Assembly: GCF_028389875.1 (NCBI RefSeq)
Contig: NC_084687.1
Span: 5,678,157 to 5,742,156, forward strand
Length of the DNA: 64,000 nt
Origin: Rhea pennata
Lineage: Eukaryota > Chordata > Aves > Rheiformes > Rheidae
Direction: 5' to 3'
Below the pieces are notes generated by a model, which saw only the letters and a program-made list of their open reading frames with translations, had not been told where the DNA came from and did not search any database. The position numbers and the translations under genes are program-made. Below, in pieces: positions 1 to 13,300 of this stretch. Position 1 is the stretch's first letter, and every line of letters starts with the position of its first letter.

Positions 1-3000
1 TAGGCTCTAATATAAACGAAGTATGTATAAAGACAGGCCAGTAATAATTAAAAAAAAAAAAAGAAGAAGAAAAAAAGGATGTAGACAGAAATAATAGAAT
101 TGCCTTTTATATCAGCTAGTCTGATATAATAACCATCACTTTGAGGCACAGAAACATTACATTAAAAAGTAATTTCCCATGGTATCTTATGGGATGGCCC
201 CATGTTTCTTCAAATGGCTCCACAGACTATTCTTCACCTGTCACGTATGGCCCCAGCATTTCCCAGGCAGCCCCAGGTGACACTTCCTCCCCATAGCCTA
301 CCTCCCTATTGGCCTGTCAGGCACACTGGTCTCCATCACTGGCCTTCTGGCCATCTTGAGGGGCATCAGAGGATCTACCTGAAGCTGTACCTACAAAAGC
401 AGCACTAACACGAACAGGACCACTGCATCTTCAGCCAGATATTTACCAGGGGTCAAGCATGCTGGTGTCCCCTCCCAGAAGTGTCCTGGGGTCCAAGCTG
501 TACAAGGTTTCGGCTCCTCTTACAGCAGATTTCATAGTTTTTGCTCTCACCTACTCTCAGCACAGCCATTCAGCAAAGACCTGGCCAGTAGGAGGTAAAG
601 TCCATGAATTTAAAGCAGATCAAGCTGTATTTTGGAAAGAAAGAAAAATCCCACAAGCTCACCTTGTAGTAATAGTTTTCACTTATACAATACTTCTCTT
701 TCAAAGTGCTCCATTTATGTTAGGAATATTTATGCCTGACTTTAACAGTGTTGGGAAACTGAAATATAAGTGGTCACATAAGTTGTTTAAAAAAAAAAAA
801 AAATCTTGCAACTTAAGTGTTTTACAGTTAAAAAGCATTAGTAGTGTGGGGAGAAGGAGATGAAAGAGTGAGAATAAGGACTTATATCCCAAGATATTTT
901 CTTTTCCCTTTTGGTGTCCTTGCTCAAAAAAGGTAGTAAATGGGAAAATATTCAAAAAGTCACTTAAGTGATATTAAAGGCACAAAAACCAGTTCTAGTT
1001 TAATGTGAATGAGACTGAAAGGACTTAAGTCACTTCAGAATATGACCTGAGGCAAAATAGTTCTGAGACAAATACTTCAATTCATCAGAAATGTTTAAAA
1101 GGGGAAATGTTTGTAACAAAGTTAACAGACCCTATTTATTGTTAAGGAAAACCACTAAATGAAAATGTTAACCAAAGTGTCCTCACAAAGCCAACTACTT
1201 AGTTAGAAATGCTAAGGAAATAAGATAATGTGACAACACAAAATGTTGTTGCTGCAAGTCTTATCTACTCAAAATGCAAACGTTATTCAATCTGAAAGGC
1301 AAGAGATTACTCAAGTAAATTATCGTTTTCCTTTCAAAATACTTAATTTCAAATTCTGTATAAAGCAAACCTTTGAATATAAAACAAAAAAGTTTTGAAG
1401 GGTAAATGAAATATTATGGAAGAGACATACAACAGGAAACACTCCTTTGACTTTGTTCAAGATTGCTTAAATTTGTTGCCTGTCAAAAAATCATGCAGGG
1501 GCAGGAGACCAAACTGAAACCACAGATTAAGGCCGAGGGCTGAATTTGACCTAAAGATTTTAATTCAGTATTCAGTTTAGAAAGGAGTTGTCCCTTACTG
1601 GTCTTTCTTTCATAGAGAATGAATTCTAAGCCTACCTACAGTGGAAGAAGCACTTCAACTTGATCTGTATCTACAGAAACAGGAGAGTGAAATTTTGTTT
1701 ATGTGTATATATAAAAATATATATAATACACACACATATATAACCATTTCCTGGTCTACATAAAGCTCTGACGCTGGAGATGTGTATTAGTCCAGGATGT
1801 GGTTATTACGAACTAACAAGCAGCACTCCCAGACCAAATATGAGTCAAACATGTATCAGGTTACAGATGTTTAGTGTTTTTAAAATCAACATATGAACAT
1901 AAGCACATGGAACAGATACCACGTTCTCCTTACTCTGTACACCCAGGATAGCCTTTTTACCAATACTACAGAAGCTTAACTTACTGGTGGCATCTTGGCT
2001 TGACTTACCATTTTGCACTTTCCAGAGACCCCAAATACGAATGAAATAATTAGATGGTTCTTTTTGTGTTCTGCTGCATCAAAACTGCACCTAAAAATAC
2101 CAGTTTTCAAATTTCAAGGAATTTTCTGGGTACTTTCAGGTTTCCTTCAACATGGAAGCAAGGAGGACAAGAACAGAACAGAAGCTTTTAAAAATCAATT
2201 CCTTCCCATTTAATGAAAAAAAAATCTTACTCTTTCAAGGTCACACCAACAGGGCCAAAGTATGCTGTACTGCAAGAAATGGATCTGGTCTTCAATTTCG
2301 CCTTTTGACTTTTTTCTGATCCTATAACTAAACACTACCAAAGAAATACAAACAGGATATTCCTGAGGCAAAATTCTGTTAATTTGAAACTGGACAGCTA
2401 GTATCAGATTCTTTGTCAGAGAAATATTATCCCTCTATTTTGCCAGCAGTCATCACAGCAGTTACAAAACTGTACACAGGCCCACACTTTCCAGATATGC
2501 ATCCATTAAATGCAACAACAACAAAAAAAATCATTCATTTCTGCTACCAATTCCCTGTGAACACATGGGAACTTTTAACTACACTGGCAGAGCATTTGCT
2601 AGAGAACTTTTGGATGAAAAGTGTTCAACATGTACAATAGCAATACTGGGGATAACAGCAGCCAAAGGCTGCATGTGGACTAATAGGACAAAGTGCAGTG
2701 ATAGATCAGTGGTAGGGTAAAGAAAAGTAGCTCTGAGAGTTCACAGATCTTAGTCTTGCATCATTTCTTAGACTAGAGTAGTATTCAATTTTGGGACAAA
2801 ACAAGTGCCGTACCTGCTAATTGCATCACTACTAATCAATTTTAAAACTGAAGCATTGCAACAGTACCTGAAAGTAACTTTGTATCTGTATCAGAGAGAG
2901 AATCCACGTCAAGACTGCAACACACAACTGCAGGTATCTCAGCCATGAGTTAGGAATACCTTTCAGGGTTAAGTGGCTGGCATGTTTGAAAAGGAAAGGG

Positions 3001-4640
3001 AGGAATGCTATAAGCTGTGCACTAAACCACTGAGCTCCAGAACTCTGGAGAACCACTTTTCATAGCAAAATCCTTATACCAAACACACAGAAGTTAAAGG
3101 ATCTGATTTTCCTCACACTATAGAATAAAATAAACACAGATCAAGCAAAGGTAACAGAATCTGCAGCCAGACACCAGTTTATAGCTGTCTGCAAGTATAC
3201 AGTATTGTTGTGGTGTTTGGCAACATACATGGCAGTTCACAACAGCATCTGAAAGCAGATATATTAACTACACTATGCTGCAACTGGGGGTAGGGGGAGA
3301 AACTCCTATATAAGCTCACATGAATGGGTTAGGCAAATGCGGTCTCCTATTCAATTGTACTTACCACCAAATGGCTCAGAGACCACTGTGTCCTTGTGGT
3401 TAAGTGGGTTGCTAAATCAGAACAAGTACAAGACATGTTGAAAGTGCTTGCTCAATAGAATTACAAGCGTTAAGTGCTTAAACTCTAACAAAATAAGATT
3501 CCAGAAGAAGCTTCACCCCAAATTCTAGCAGAAACAAATGCTTTCAGGTATTTACCTTAATAAAACAAAAATTTCAAGGCACAGATACACATTCATGAGC
3601 AAAACGCAAACAAGATCCAAGTTATCAAGGCAACAATGACAAAACATTGTTAGCTGACGCTTGTTAAGAACAGCCTTTAACAAAGTTCAAAGTTTTTTCC
3701 ATCTCGTCTCAAATGAGTACTCAAGCGTTACTACAATGCTACTCTAACTGTGATGGCTCAGGATATTCCGAGGGGAGGGGGGGAGTGGGACACATATTAC
3801 CAAGGTCCAGGCTCGCCCTCTGCTGCTCACAAGCAACATTTGCGCTCCATCGCTGCAACGTCACCTTGGCTCCATCATCCCACCAGGCAAGGGCCAAAGG
3901 TTGATGGATTATATAGCCCCAAGAACATCTGTGGAACTTCACAATGACCAAATGCTTTTTAAACATCTTAGCTGCTATAACTGTTATTACAGAAAACATA
4001 GAACAGACTGTAGGAAAAGTAAGTAGGACCTACCAAAAGAGATTTCTTAAAACACAAACTTGCTAGGCATGACAGCCTCTAGTGCATGTGATGGCACATC
4101 TAGAAAGGAATCAGTACAGCGGGTCAGTTTATTTGCATTTGAAATGACACCCACCTGAACAGTCAGTGTACACATTGGCTGAACCAGCTTATGAAACCAA
4201 AGATCGTGCTCTTTATTACCAAGATGACTTAATTCTTTAAATCTTTCCCATAACTGATAAGTAGTAATATTAAATCGTACTTGCCAAACTGCTCTGGCCA
4301 AAACCTGACTAGCTTCTTCAGGGAAAGCCTAAGGTCTAAAAAGGAATTAACTTCAAACCTAGGAGACATTGTAAAAGGTGAATAGTTTTACACTTTGCTA
4401 AAAGTAACAACACAAAGCAATCACAGAGTACCTTAAAATAGCAGAAAAATTACACAAGTCATGTTTATGGGTTATAAAAGCCCTTTTATAAAGCCATTTT
4501 TAAACAAAACCAAAAGTTTACAAAAGAAAATAAAAGATACAGAAGAATGAGTTGCTTAATATATTCCAAAAAGGAGAAAAATAAAAGAGGGGACACAATT
4601 CCAACATGCTGAACAATAAAGGGTTCTTTTCCTTGTGTGT

Positions 4641-4688
<48 letters not shown>

Positions 4689-4934
4689 ACAAAATACAAG
4701 CGAAGGATACACATACTTAAAACAGAGCTCAGGAGCAGGTATGCAATCCTGGGAACCCTTCAATAAAAGCAAAGCAAGGTTTTGTTATTTTTTTTTCTTT
4801 CTTTGCAGGTACATACAGAGACTGGAATATGTAAAATTAAGTAGCACAAAAGACCATCACACAATTCTACCAATGAACGTTGCATCTATAAATTCACGAA
4901 CATGGTCAACAAAGTCATGTTCACTTCAACCCCT
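1..4934. other. AT-rich flank beyond NUCKS1, no gene recognised
   Basis: I see no convincing splice-bounded coding exon on either strand. A patch at about 190-560 is richer in G+C than its surroundings but has stops in every frame over its length. An AT dinucleotide and CA stretch lies at about 1705-1745. Part of this flank may belong to longer NUCKS1 3' UTR forms. In human the next gene on this side is SLC45A3; I could not match this sequence to its protein. Confidence 0.5.
4643..4684 (+). repeat. T homopolymer, 42 bases
   Basis: Uninterrupted T run. In the sense of NUCKS1 it is A42, lying about 270 bases past the distal poly(A) candidate. Confidence 0.95.
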
Positions 4935-4951
4935 TAAAAAAAAGTGTTGTT

Positions 4952-4957
4952 TTTATT
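4952..4957 (-). terminator. Candidate distal poly(A) signal of NUCKS1
   Basis: Sense AATAAA about 5.2 kb after the stop codon. The downstream G/T-rich signal (AAGGGGTTGAAGTG, later TTTGTTG) is modest, so the call is tentative. Confidence 0.35.
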
Positions 4958-7620
4958 TTAAATAAAGCATTAATGTTACATTCAAACTTAACTCCTAGTA
5001 CCATGCTGTAGATCTCAGTGTTGTCAAGGTATTGCAAGAGTTGTTAATCCTATCAGGCCCAGCGATGACAGCCATCATGGGCCAGCAGAAATGGAACTTT
5101 AGTTGTAGCTGCCCCTTCTTCTGACCACTCTTCAGATTAAAACGAAACAATCGAATAAACAAAAAAAGGGGTGGGGAAGGGAACTGCAAAGGGCCTGATT
5201 TTTTGAAAAAAAATCGCAACTGGGGATTGCAAATACCCAAGACAAATATTCACTGCATACCATCTAATGATGCCTTGCTAATAGCTAAGGGCCAAAAGCC
5301 CTACCTGGAGTCTCTTCCTCCTCTAAAATTACTTGTTCAGGGTTTGCTGTGACATGATGTTCATGGTTAAACAAAATTATGTAGCTCTTATTTACAATGT
5401 TTTGTAACAACTGCTTCTGCAGGAAAAAAAAAAAAGTAAAACTCACAAATTTTCAGAAAACAAAGGGAATAAGATGTCAGACACTCCCATGCGCGCACTC
5501 ACACTCGCGCACTCACACACAAAATACTTCAGGGGCTTTTACACACATTATTCTGGCTTAAGCTGATTTGAGTATCTCTCCATCCCACCCACTACCCCTC
5601 CCAAAATATATATATAAAAAACCCTTGCCCCAATATACAAAGCATATGCACAATGGTGTTTTGCAGTCACACTGAGCATGCTCAGACTGATGGAACCATT
5701 CAATTTACTGCAGTTGAAGGGGGGCAGGCAGTTTACAGAGTCGTTTTTAATAGTGGTTGATACATAGAGTCAGCACAGTGAGAACTTGACTAGACTTAGA
5801 AATATTATGTTTCAATTTTAATATAAAGAGTTTAATGAAAAAGACATTCAAATGCCATTCATCTACTGAAGTGGGAAGTTTAAAACAAGGATACACTTAT
5901 TTGGGAGAGGTGCTCTTGAAAGGACACTGTCATCTTTCAAAACTCTCAAATTCTTCATAGTACATTAAGAAAAAAAATGTCACCATGGACAATATGAACA
6001 AATAAGTTTGCTTCCCAGTTTCATGCACAGAACTTGTATTTAAACTTCCCAAAATTATAGGAAAGTATTCAAAGTTCAAGGAAAATTTTCTTTTTGATCA
6101 TATACATAAAGAATATATATTTCCACATATATATGGGACCCCCCCAAACTAACATATCCCATATCCCAGCAGCTATTCTGCGACAGTGTCCCTTTAAACA
6201 TCCATCTGCTTACATTTTCATATCCTGCCTCCCCCAACAGATGAACATCCACTTCTCAAATATTGAAACTCATGGATCAGTCTGTGGTTTTTAAAAACCA
6301 TGTGTTCAACAATATGATCTGTTATAAAAATAAACACTTCACAAACAAATTACATAAAGCAAAGCACCAGTTTCTACAGCCCAAAAGCTTCCAGCATGTT
6401 AGTTTACTTCCCTCCCTCCTTAACCTGGGTGCCTCAGCGTCTACTGTACATTTGTGACCGTCACCAGTGGGGTGGGCGTGGGGGGCCAGAGGGAAAAATC
6501 AAATGCATCTTCTGCCACTGCCCTGGTAGTCCATCACCTGCGGATGCAGCCACGTGGTGGCACAGGTGCCGAGCAGGCACAGAACCCTTACCTAGCATTC
6601 CAGGCGTTCTCTAACAGGAAGCACACAAGGTGCACTTCTCCTCCCGCACGCTCTTCTGCTTTAAGGAAGCTATTTAACAACAAAATTAAAAACTTCTTGA
6701 CTGTCCTAAGTCTTGCTCTTACCCACAATGCATGTAGCTTAACGTTTGGTATCTTCATGCTGATCAAACAGAAACCAAAGCAAATAATCTTTAACATGAA
6801 ATCTCAACCGAAATTTTGTTTGCTGATCAAGCCTTGTGGTCAGTTAAAGGTAGTATGAATTGCACACAAATATTAAACAATGTTGTAGTCTGGATTCAGA
6901 AACAGAATGTACAAAAGGACATTTAATGGAAGTTAGTGATAAAATATCATTTGAAGAGTGAGATCAGGGCAGGGCACTAGATTAATTGAACTCTGGAATA
7001 AATCCATTTACCTCTCTGCAAAGGCTCCAAAACTACAGCTGTGTAACAGAAGAGAATCTTTTCAAAGTCACTTTCTGCAAATGAAACTTCCTGCTCCACG
7101 AAGAACTATTCATGCTCCTAAAGAAAGGCATTTTTACAGCTTTCCTTCAAGAAATCAAAATGCTTAATAAAAAAGAATTAAAAAGGACATTTAAAAATGT
7201 TACGTCTGCCACTACTGAAAAATGTTTTGTACTACCAAAAAAAAAGTTAGCCTTCACAATTTTCTTCAATCTGTAAAAATTTAAACTGCTGTATTTCTAA
7301 CAGAGTAATCAAGAAAGAGACCATTTGGGCTTAGTGTTTGCAAAGATCAGCGAAACAAAAAGATATAGAAAAAGTTACAAAATCCCAGTAGTAGTATAGG
7401 ATTTACATAGTGTTTGGATTGTGACACAAGTTCAAAGGTAAGTATCATGCATCCCGTAACTGCCATTAGAGAAGAACATATGAGAAAGCAAAATAATTTT
7501 ACAAGATACAGGGTCAAAACTGCCAGGCACAAAATAATCCACAGTCCAAAACTTGAACTGAGAACAATGGGAAGGTATTTTTCCACAGCCTGAACATTAG
7601 TTAACTTTGTTAGAAAAAAA

Positions 7621-7646
7621 ATATAATATATATATATATATATATT
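7621..7646. repeat. (TA)n microsatellite
   Basis: About 25 bases of alternating T and A inside the NUCKS1 3' UTR region. Confidence 0.85.
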
Positions 7647-8144
7647 AAGTGGAACTTACAAAATACACTCTTCAAAAAAATCTGGTCCAGCAGGTAAAGA
7701 AACAGCTGTTTGACCAGATCAGCTAGAGGTATTCTATGTTTAAGTAATTCCTTGTACATTTTAATAGCAAACATAAACTAAGAACCCAATAGCCAAGAAT
7801 AGCTCAAAACATAGTCTGGACTGAAGGGGAATAATTATGTGGATCAGTCACTCAAAAGTGTATGCTACCCCCCAAAAATTAGTCCAAACGTTATTTAAAG
7901 TTTGGCCATTTATTTTCCCATATTGCCCAAGAAGCACTGGACTAAGACTGCAGGGAATGCAAGAGACTCTGCTCTCCAAGATCTTTGGAAATTGGGAAGA
8001 GGTGGAGGAGAGGAGAAGGGATTACATTCACTTCTTTTTCAAGACTTTTACTTCACTCCAGCCTTAAGCTGTTCTGCAACATTAAATCACTTAAAGGGGA
8101 AAAAAAGAAAAAAAAAAAGATTTACAATGGAAACACCGATCATC

Positions 8145-8150
8145 TTTATT
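8145..8150 (-). terminator. Candidate proximal poly(A) signal of NUCKS1
   Basis: AATAAA in sense about 2.03 kb after the stop codon, in the context ACAATAAAGATG, followed by GGTGTTTCC and then a T-rich run, as expected of a functional site. Confidence 0.5.
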
Positions 8151-8823
8151 GTAACGGCAACAGTAGTTTCATTATAGTAAAGAATGTTAGAGAACTTAAA
8201 TTTGTATAAGCCAAGGTAAAGTCGTTTACCAGCCTCTATAAAATCCACGGCTATGAATCACACAAGACAATCACTTGGCTGCTGTTAACACTCCATTCCA
8301 TGTTTTAGGCTCCATACTGTGCTCAGTATCTTCAGGCTCCCTACACTATTCAGCCAAGTGTCCTCCCCGGTTGTATTAGTGTATCACATCTAAAAGCTCT
8401 TTAAAAATCCAAACAGGATTAAAAATCTGGTAACATACGCACCAGAAATCCAACTAATTAGCTGCCTTATGTTACCTTCAAGAGGCTGGTTACAAAACAT
8501 ATGTAGTTCAGTGACAAGGGAAAAAAAGTTGCAAAGCTTGTCAGCTACGAGATAACTGTGAGCAACATACAGAAAGCACAAAGGGTTTAAGAAAAAAAAG
8601 AAAGAAAAGTGGCAGGTCCAGTTTTTAATATTTCCACCAACAAACATGGCAGCAACCTGTGCATTAAGGTTTGAAAACCAAAGCCTGGGTACTTTAATTA
8701 CATTAAAAAAAAAAAAAAAAAAAGAAAGATATGGCTGCTTTGATAAAAACACATTAAAATGTCATCACACAGTCTCAAGTATCTTGCATTTAGAAGGACA
8801 TCCTACCTTTTTTTCTTTTTTTC

Positions 8824-8825
<2 letters not shown>

Positions 8826-8849
<24 letters not shown>
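8826..8849 (+). repeat. T-rich homopolymer tract
   Basis: A T run following TTTTTCTTTTTTTC, inside the NUCKS1 3' UTR region (A-rich in sense). Confidence 0.8.
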
Positions 8850-8854
<5 letters not shown>

Positions 8855-10181
8855 AAACTATAGCCCTACTACACTTCTTCCAAACCTCATTTCCTCCCGG
8901 CTTCAGCCATTTAGTACTGTTCCCTACTCAGCACTTTTTAGGCTTAGGGAGCAGAACGATGACCAACAGTTAAGATGCAGACATGATGATGCGGGAGCAG
9001 AATGAGCAGAGCCTCCCGTACTATGGGAAGGAAGAAATGGAAGTGGTATTGGGGTAATGTTCACCACTGATGGAAGTCTACTATCCAACACTGCAGCTGG
9101 AGAGCCTGAGAGGTATGACTACATAGCCTTTCTGAGGACAGATGGAGGGAGAGAAGAGAAACAGTTAAGCGTGACTCATGGGATCCGAGACTGACCAGAG
9201 CATTACAGGAATCCTTTGCTTCACATCAATAAAAGGACATCCCTCAACCCAAAAGCTACAGAATTTAGTTCTATATTGTCTATTAAAGTTTTTCCTTGAA
9301 ATAACTTTAAAGAAAATTTCCACATTACTAAACGGAAACCAGAATTTTAAGTCGTTTTCGATTTCTCTTCCCTACTCTGCCCATCTATAGCAAACCTTCA
9401 AAGAAATAAAATAGAATTGATGGATATGAGCAGCTGGTAGACTGTACATCTAAAATTGTATAGAATGACCTGTAATTTGCTTGAAGTGGAACAGTAATCT
9501 ATCAAAAGACAAGAAGATCTTCCACCCTAGCTAGAGGGTCTTTTCTAAATAGAGAGGCCCACCTACAAGCTTCCTAGATGCTTTCCATGAAAAAGCTGTA
9601 TGAACAAAGAAACACAGGTTTGGTCCCCATGTTTCTTCCTTCTCAACTGGAATTTATATTAACTACATCTTTTTTTCTGAGAGGATAAACTTGTATCAAC
9701 AAAAATGTGTTAAAGCATAGGTTCATTTTCCCCACCCCCCCCCCACAATATTCAGATAAGGAATAATAGTTTTAAAGAATTCTTACCAGCACTGGGAAAT
9801 CTATTCTACTTAACGATTTGTATGTATGGTTTCCATGTATCAGCCTCAAACCTTATTGCTTCACAACTGCAGTATCCCTTGAAAAATATATATATTTAAA
9901 TGTTCTGTTAATTTGTCTTAAATGGCTTTCAGATTTGGTGGGGGAGGGAGAACGGAATGGCCAACAGAGAACAGTGACTTCAAAATATTACTGTATAAGG
10001 GTTTCCTCTTATTAAAAAAAAGGATACACTGTATTAAACAGCTGAAAGTAAAGACAGCATTCAAAGCCCATGAGTCAAGCCACAGCCAAAACCGTGTTCT
10101 ATCCCTAAGTATGTTTTCTTTTCCTTTTTTTTTTCTTTTCTTTTTTTTTTTTTTTTAAACAAAGATTTCCTCAACTGCCAT

Positions 10182-10381
10182 TTAATCTTCACCAGAGGGT
10201 GCTTCATCTTCAGACCCCTCATCCCCTGACTTCTCTGGTGGAGGGCTGGCTGACTTCTTTTTTTCTGGGGGACTTTCAGGCTCTTCATCCTCTTCTTTGG
10301 GGGATGGGGTCTTCTCTTTTGTTGCCTTGGAAGCTGTAGGGCGGCCTGCCTTGCCTTTGCCTTTCACTGGACTGGGGGTCA
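10182..10381 (-). CDS. NUCKS1: NUCKS1 last coding exon
   Basis: 200 bases including TAA. The acceptor CTCTTTTTCAG is preceded by a long T run in the sense direction. Encodes residues 228-293: [18 protein letters not shown] (AT-hook-like GRP flanked by lysines, TPSP CDK site), then [20 protein letters not shown] and the acidic tail ending EAPSGED. Confidence 0.97.
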
Positions 10382-13300
10382 CTGAAAAAGAGGGAAAAAA
10401 AAAAAAAAAAAAAAAAACTTATAGAAGTTACGATCCGTTACAACGACAAAAGTTATACAGCTTTACACAAGCAGGATTTACACCCAAGTAGCGGGTTTCA
10501 TTTTGCTCTGACCATATTACTCACATAGCATTTCCTGCGTTCCATATTATCGAAGTTGAACTGAATGAAAACTGGTAACTAAAAACACTTTAATAATACT
10601 TATTTGTAAGTTGTGACTAATTATTGGGTACGACATCATTAACTACCAGAGCTAGCCTCTCATCAAACCAATACATATACTTTTACTACTATTCTAGACT
10701 TCCTGCAGAAGTACATCAAAACTTCCTTTGGTTTTTTCCACTTTCCACTATACTGAAAACATGCGATAGAGACAAGTCTGAAACAAAATTACGTTTTATG
10801 GTATTTGTATATGATACACAGAAAGCCAGACTGTACTGTCAGAGCACAGAAGTTGTACAATCTAACTAGTTTTGAGACACACAGTAATTCAATCTCTTCA
10901 TTAGCTAAGAATTACAGCCATTTTATTATTTCATAGGGTTGCTTTAATTCATTGCAAGTTACATGAACTAGTCCTTCAAAATTATGTGACTGCCTACTGG
11001 CCCCAAGATTTCCATCAAGTCTTATATGGCAGAAAAAGAAAATGCTAGTTTCTAAAGCAAACAGGCTAGTTTTCTTTTCATGGACGCACCTGTAGCCTTT
11101 AGCCTGGGCTTAGGCATTTTCTTTTCTTTCCTTTCTGGTTTGGACTTCTTGGACACCTTTTTATTTTTCTTTTTTGAACTGCCATAGTCACTATCATCAT
11201 CATCTTCCATGAGAAAATCTTCATCGCTTCCTGAATCTTCTGAAAGGACAAACAAATTAAGTTTGTGAAGAAAAGCTTTTCATTCATTTGAAAACAAGTA
11301 GAAGAAATATGGTTGAGGTATCTGCTAGGTAGATTGAGGAGACAAAAAATCAGGACTCTAACCTGGTAAGCTTCCACACAGATGCTGTACTAAGGAATTC
11401 TGATATATTCTGACAGATCTCATTGAAGAGATAAAATATTAGCATGATGAAATGTGTAACTGTTATGAGGTCCTCAAAAGATGTTCCAACTCCATACCAA
11501 ATATCCCATATCAAAATGAAGAGAATCTCTCACATAGAAAAAGTTAAGTAATCTTTGCAGTGGTATTCTTACTCCCTTCTGAAATCATGTTTGCATCCAC
11601 TATTTCAGGAACTTAACTGCAGTTCGTTAAGAGACTAAATCAGACCATTCTGCTTTGATCAGCCAGGTATAATGGGAACTTTCATGTGCCCTGAAAGTAG
11701 CATCAATGCCTCTGAACAGATGGGATGGCAAAAAACAACAAGAAACATTAAAAACTTTATAGGCAGCCCTAAAGGGGCATTGTGAAGACATTTACCTGCA
11801 CTCTAAACTTAGGACAAAAATTCTAGATGTGAAAGTGTAAGCTTACTCTGTTAGACAGATATGCTGTAATGAATTAGTTACCAAGAAGGACAACTTATGT
11901 CTGCACTGTCACATTCAAGATAGTGTTCCTTCTGCTGTTTGACCAGAAGCATTAATTCACACCTGGTACTATATAATTCAAGTCACACTGATTTTAACTT
12001 TTTGTTTCTGCCATACAACCCCATTTACTTACTTTCCTGGAACTGTGCCTCATCATCCTCCTGTTCTTCCTCCTCGCTACCAACATCATCCATAAGCATC
12101 TCTCGTTGTTTGGAAGCTGCTTTGGATGCTGCCTGTCGCTGCTGACGCACATTTTTGTGGTCTTCTTTCTCATCTTCGCTGTCCTCTGCGACAAAAAGAC
12201 ACCACATTATCATGAAGACACAGAATACAGGCCACTTAACTGTCTTGAGGTACTGAGCAGACAAAACAAAGATCAAGTCACACACAAAACAGTGAATCAA
12301 GATGACTTGAATAATTGAGTTGTGAGGAGAACACAATCATATTCAACCTAACAAGTGCGTTTCTGGAGTCACTCAGCATTGGACTTGTGCAGTGTCTTTC
12401 GCTGCAAAGACTAGCCACACTTATTGCCCTGTCATCAACCATTCTGCATACTATTATTCATGGAATAGCACTAAATCACTTCTGGTAAATACATATTTTG
12501 TTTCAGAAGTTAAATGTGAGGCATCATGAAGCAAGCTTAGAAGGGACAGCTACTACAACAAATCTAAAACACAGTAGTTTCTTACTGTGCAAACTGTAAC
12601 TTATCTGCAATGGTGAAGAACCGAAGAACTGCCAAAGTCTGTAGCTATGGTCAACTAGTAGTATTTTCTCCCTCTCCTACAGTTTAAGAAACTTGCTGAA
12701 TTACATACCACTTTGATCCATTCTACTTTGTACTTTATAAAATCTGTGCAATGAGTGAAATGCATACACAGTACAGAACTACTGCAACACAATATAGGAA
12801 CTGAATATATCAGTCAATATTCATACATACTGAATACTGTACTTTATCATAACAGACTTTCTAAACAAACAAACAAACAAACAACAAAATCAACACACTT
12901 GTTTCTTCACCTGCTGGCCTCTTCCTGGATTTGGAAGCTCTCTTATTCTTTTCTGGTTTAGCTTTTTTTCCTTTTTTGCTTTTTTGAGAGCTCTCATAGT
13001 CACTGTCAGCTTTGCCATCATCTGCTCCTAAGTCGTCATCTTCACTACCAAAATCTTCATCTGGAAAGAAAAGGTGAGATAAATGAAGTTTCTTCACTAC
13101 CACTCAGTTAAACATATGGATGAGAATAACAGGGAAGAGATTAACAACCTGTGAAGACTAAGCTTGTAGCAGTATCATATTAGCAAAAAGCATCTGATAT
13201 CCCAAACTAGGGCTGGAAGTAAAAGCAGGAAAAACAGCATCCAAGTTAGATATAAGCATATTAGAAAAGTGCATGGTTTTCTAATCAACACCATTTTTGT

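Larger units (their letters stand above)
4935..10181 (-). other. NUCKS1: NUCKS1 3' UTR (probable extent, alternative ends)
   Basis: No other coding exon is recognisable here, and human NUCKS1 is known for a 3' UTR of several kilobases. Sense-strand AATAAA hexamers occur at 8150-8145 (CAATAAAG, followed by a GTGTTT/T-rich stretch: good proximal site), 7914-7909 and 4957-4952 (plausible distal site). Further hexamers at 4217-4212, 4133-4128 and 1140-1135 could give still longer forms. Only RNA reads can place the true ends. Confidence 0.55.
10382..12910 (-). other. NUCKS1 introns 5 to 7 (three short introns)
   Basis: Introns at 10382-11089, 11240-12032 and 12186-12910. The last, next to the final exon, has an unusually long T run in sense before its acceptor. 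An (AAAC)n tract lies just inside intron 5 at 12863-12882. No other feature seen. Confidence 0.8.
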
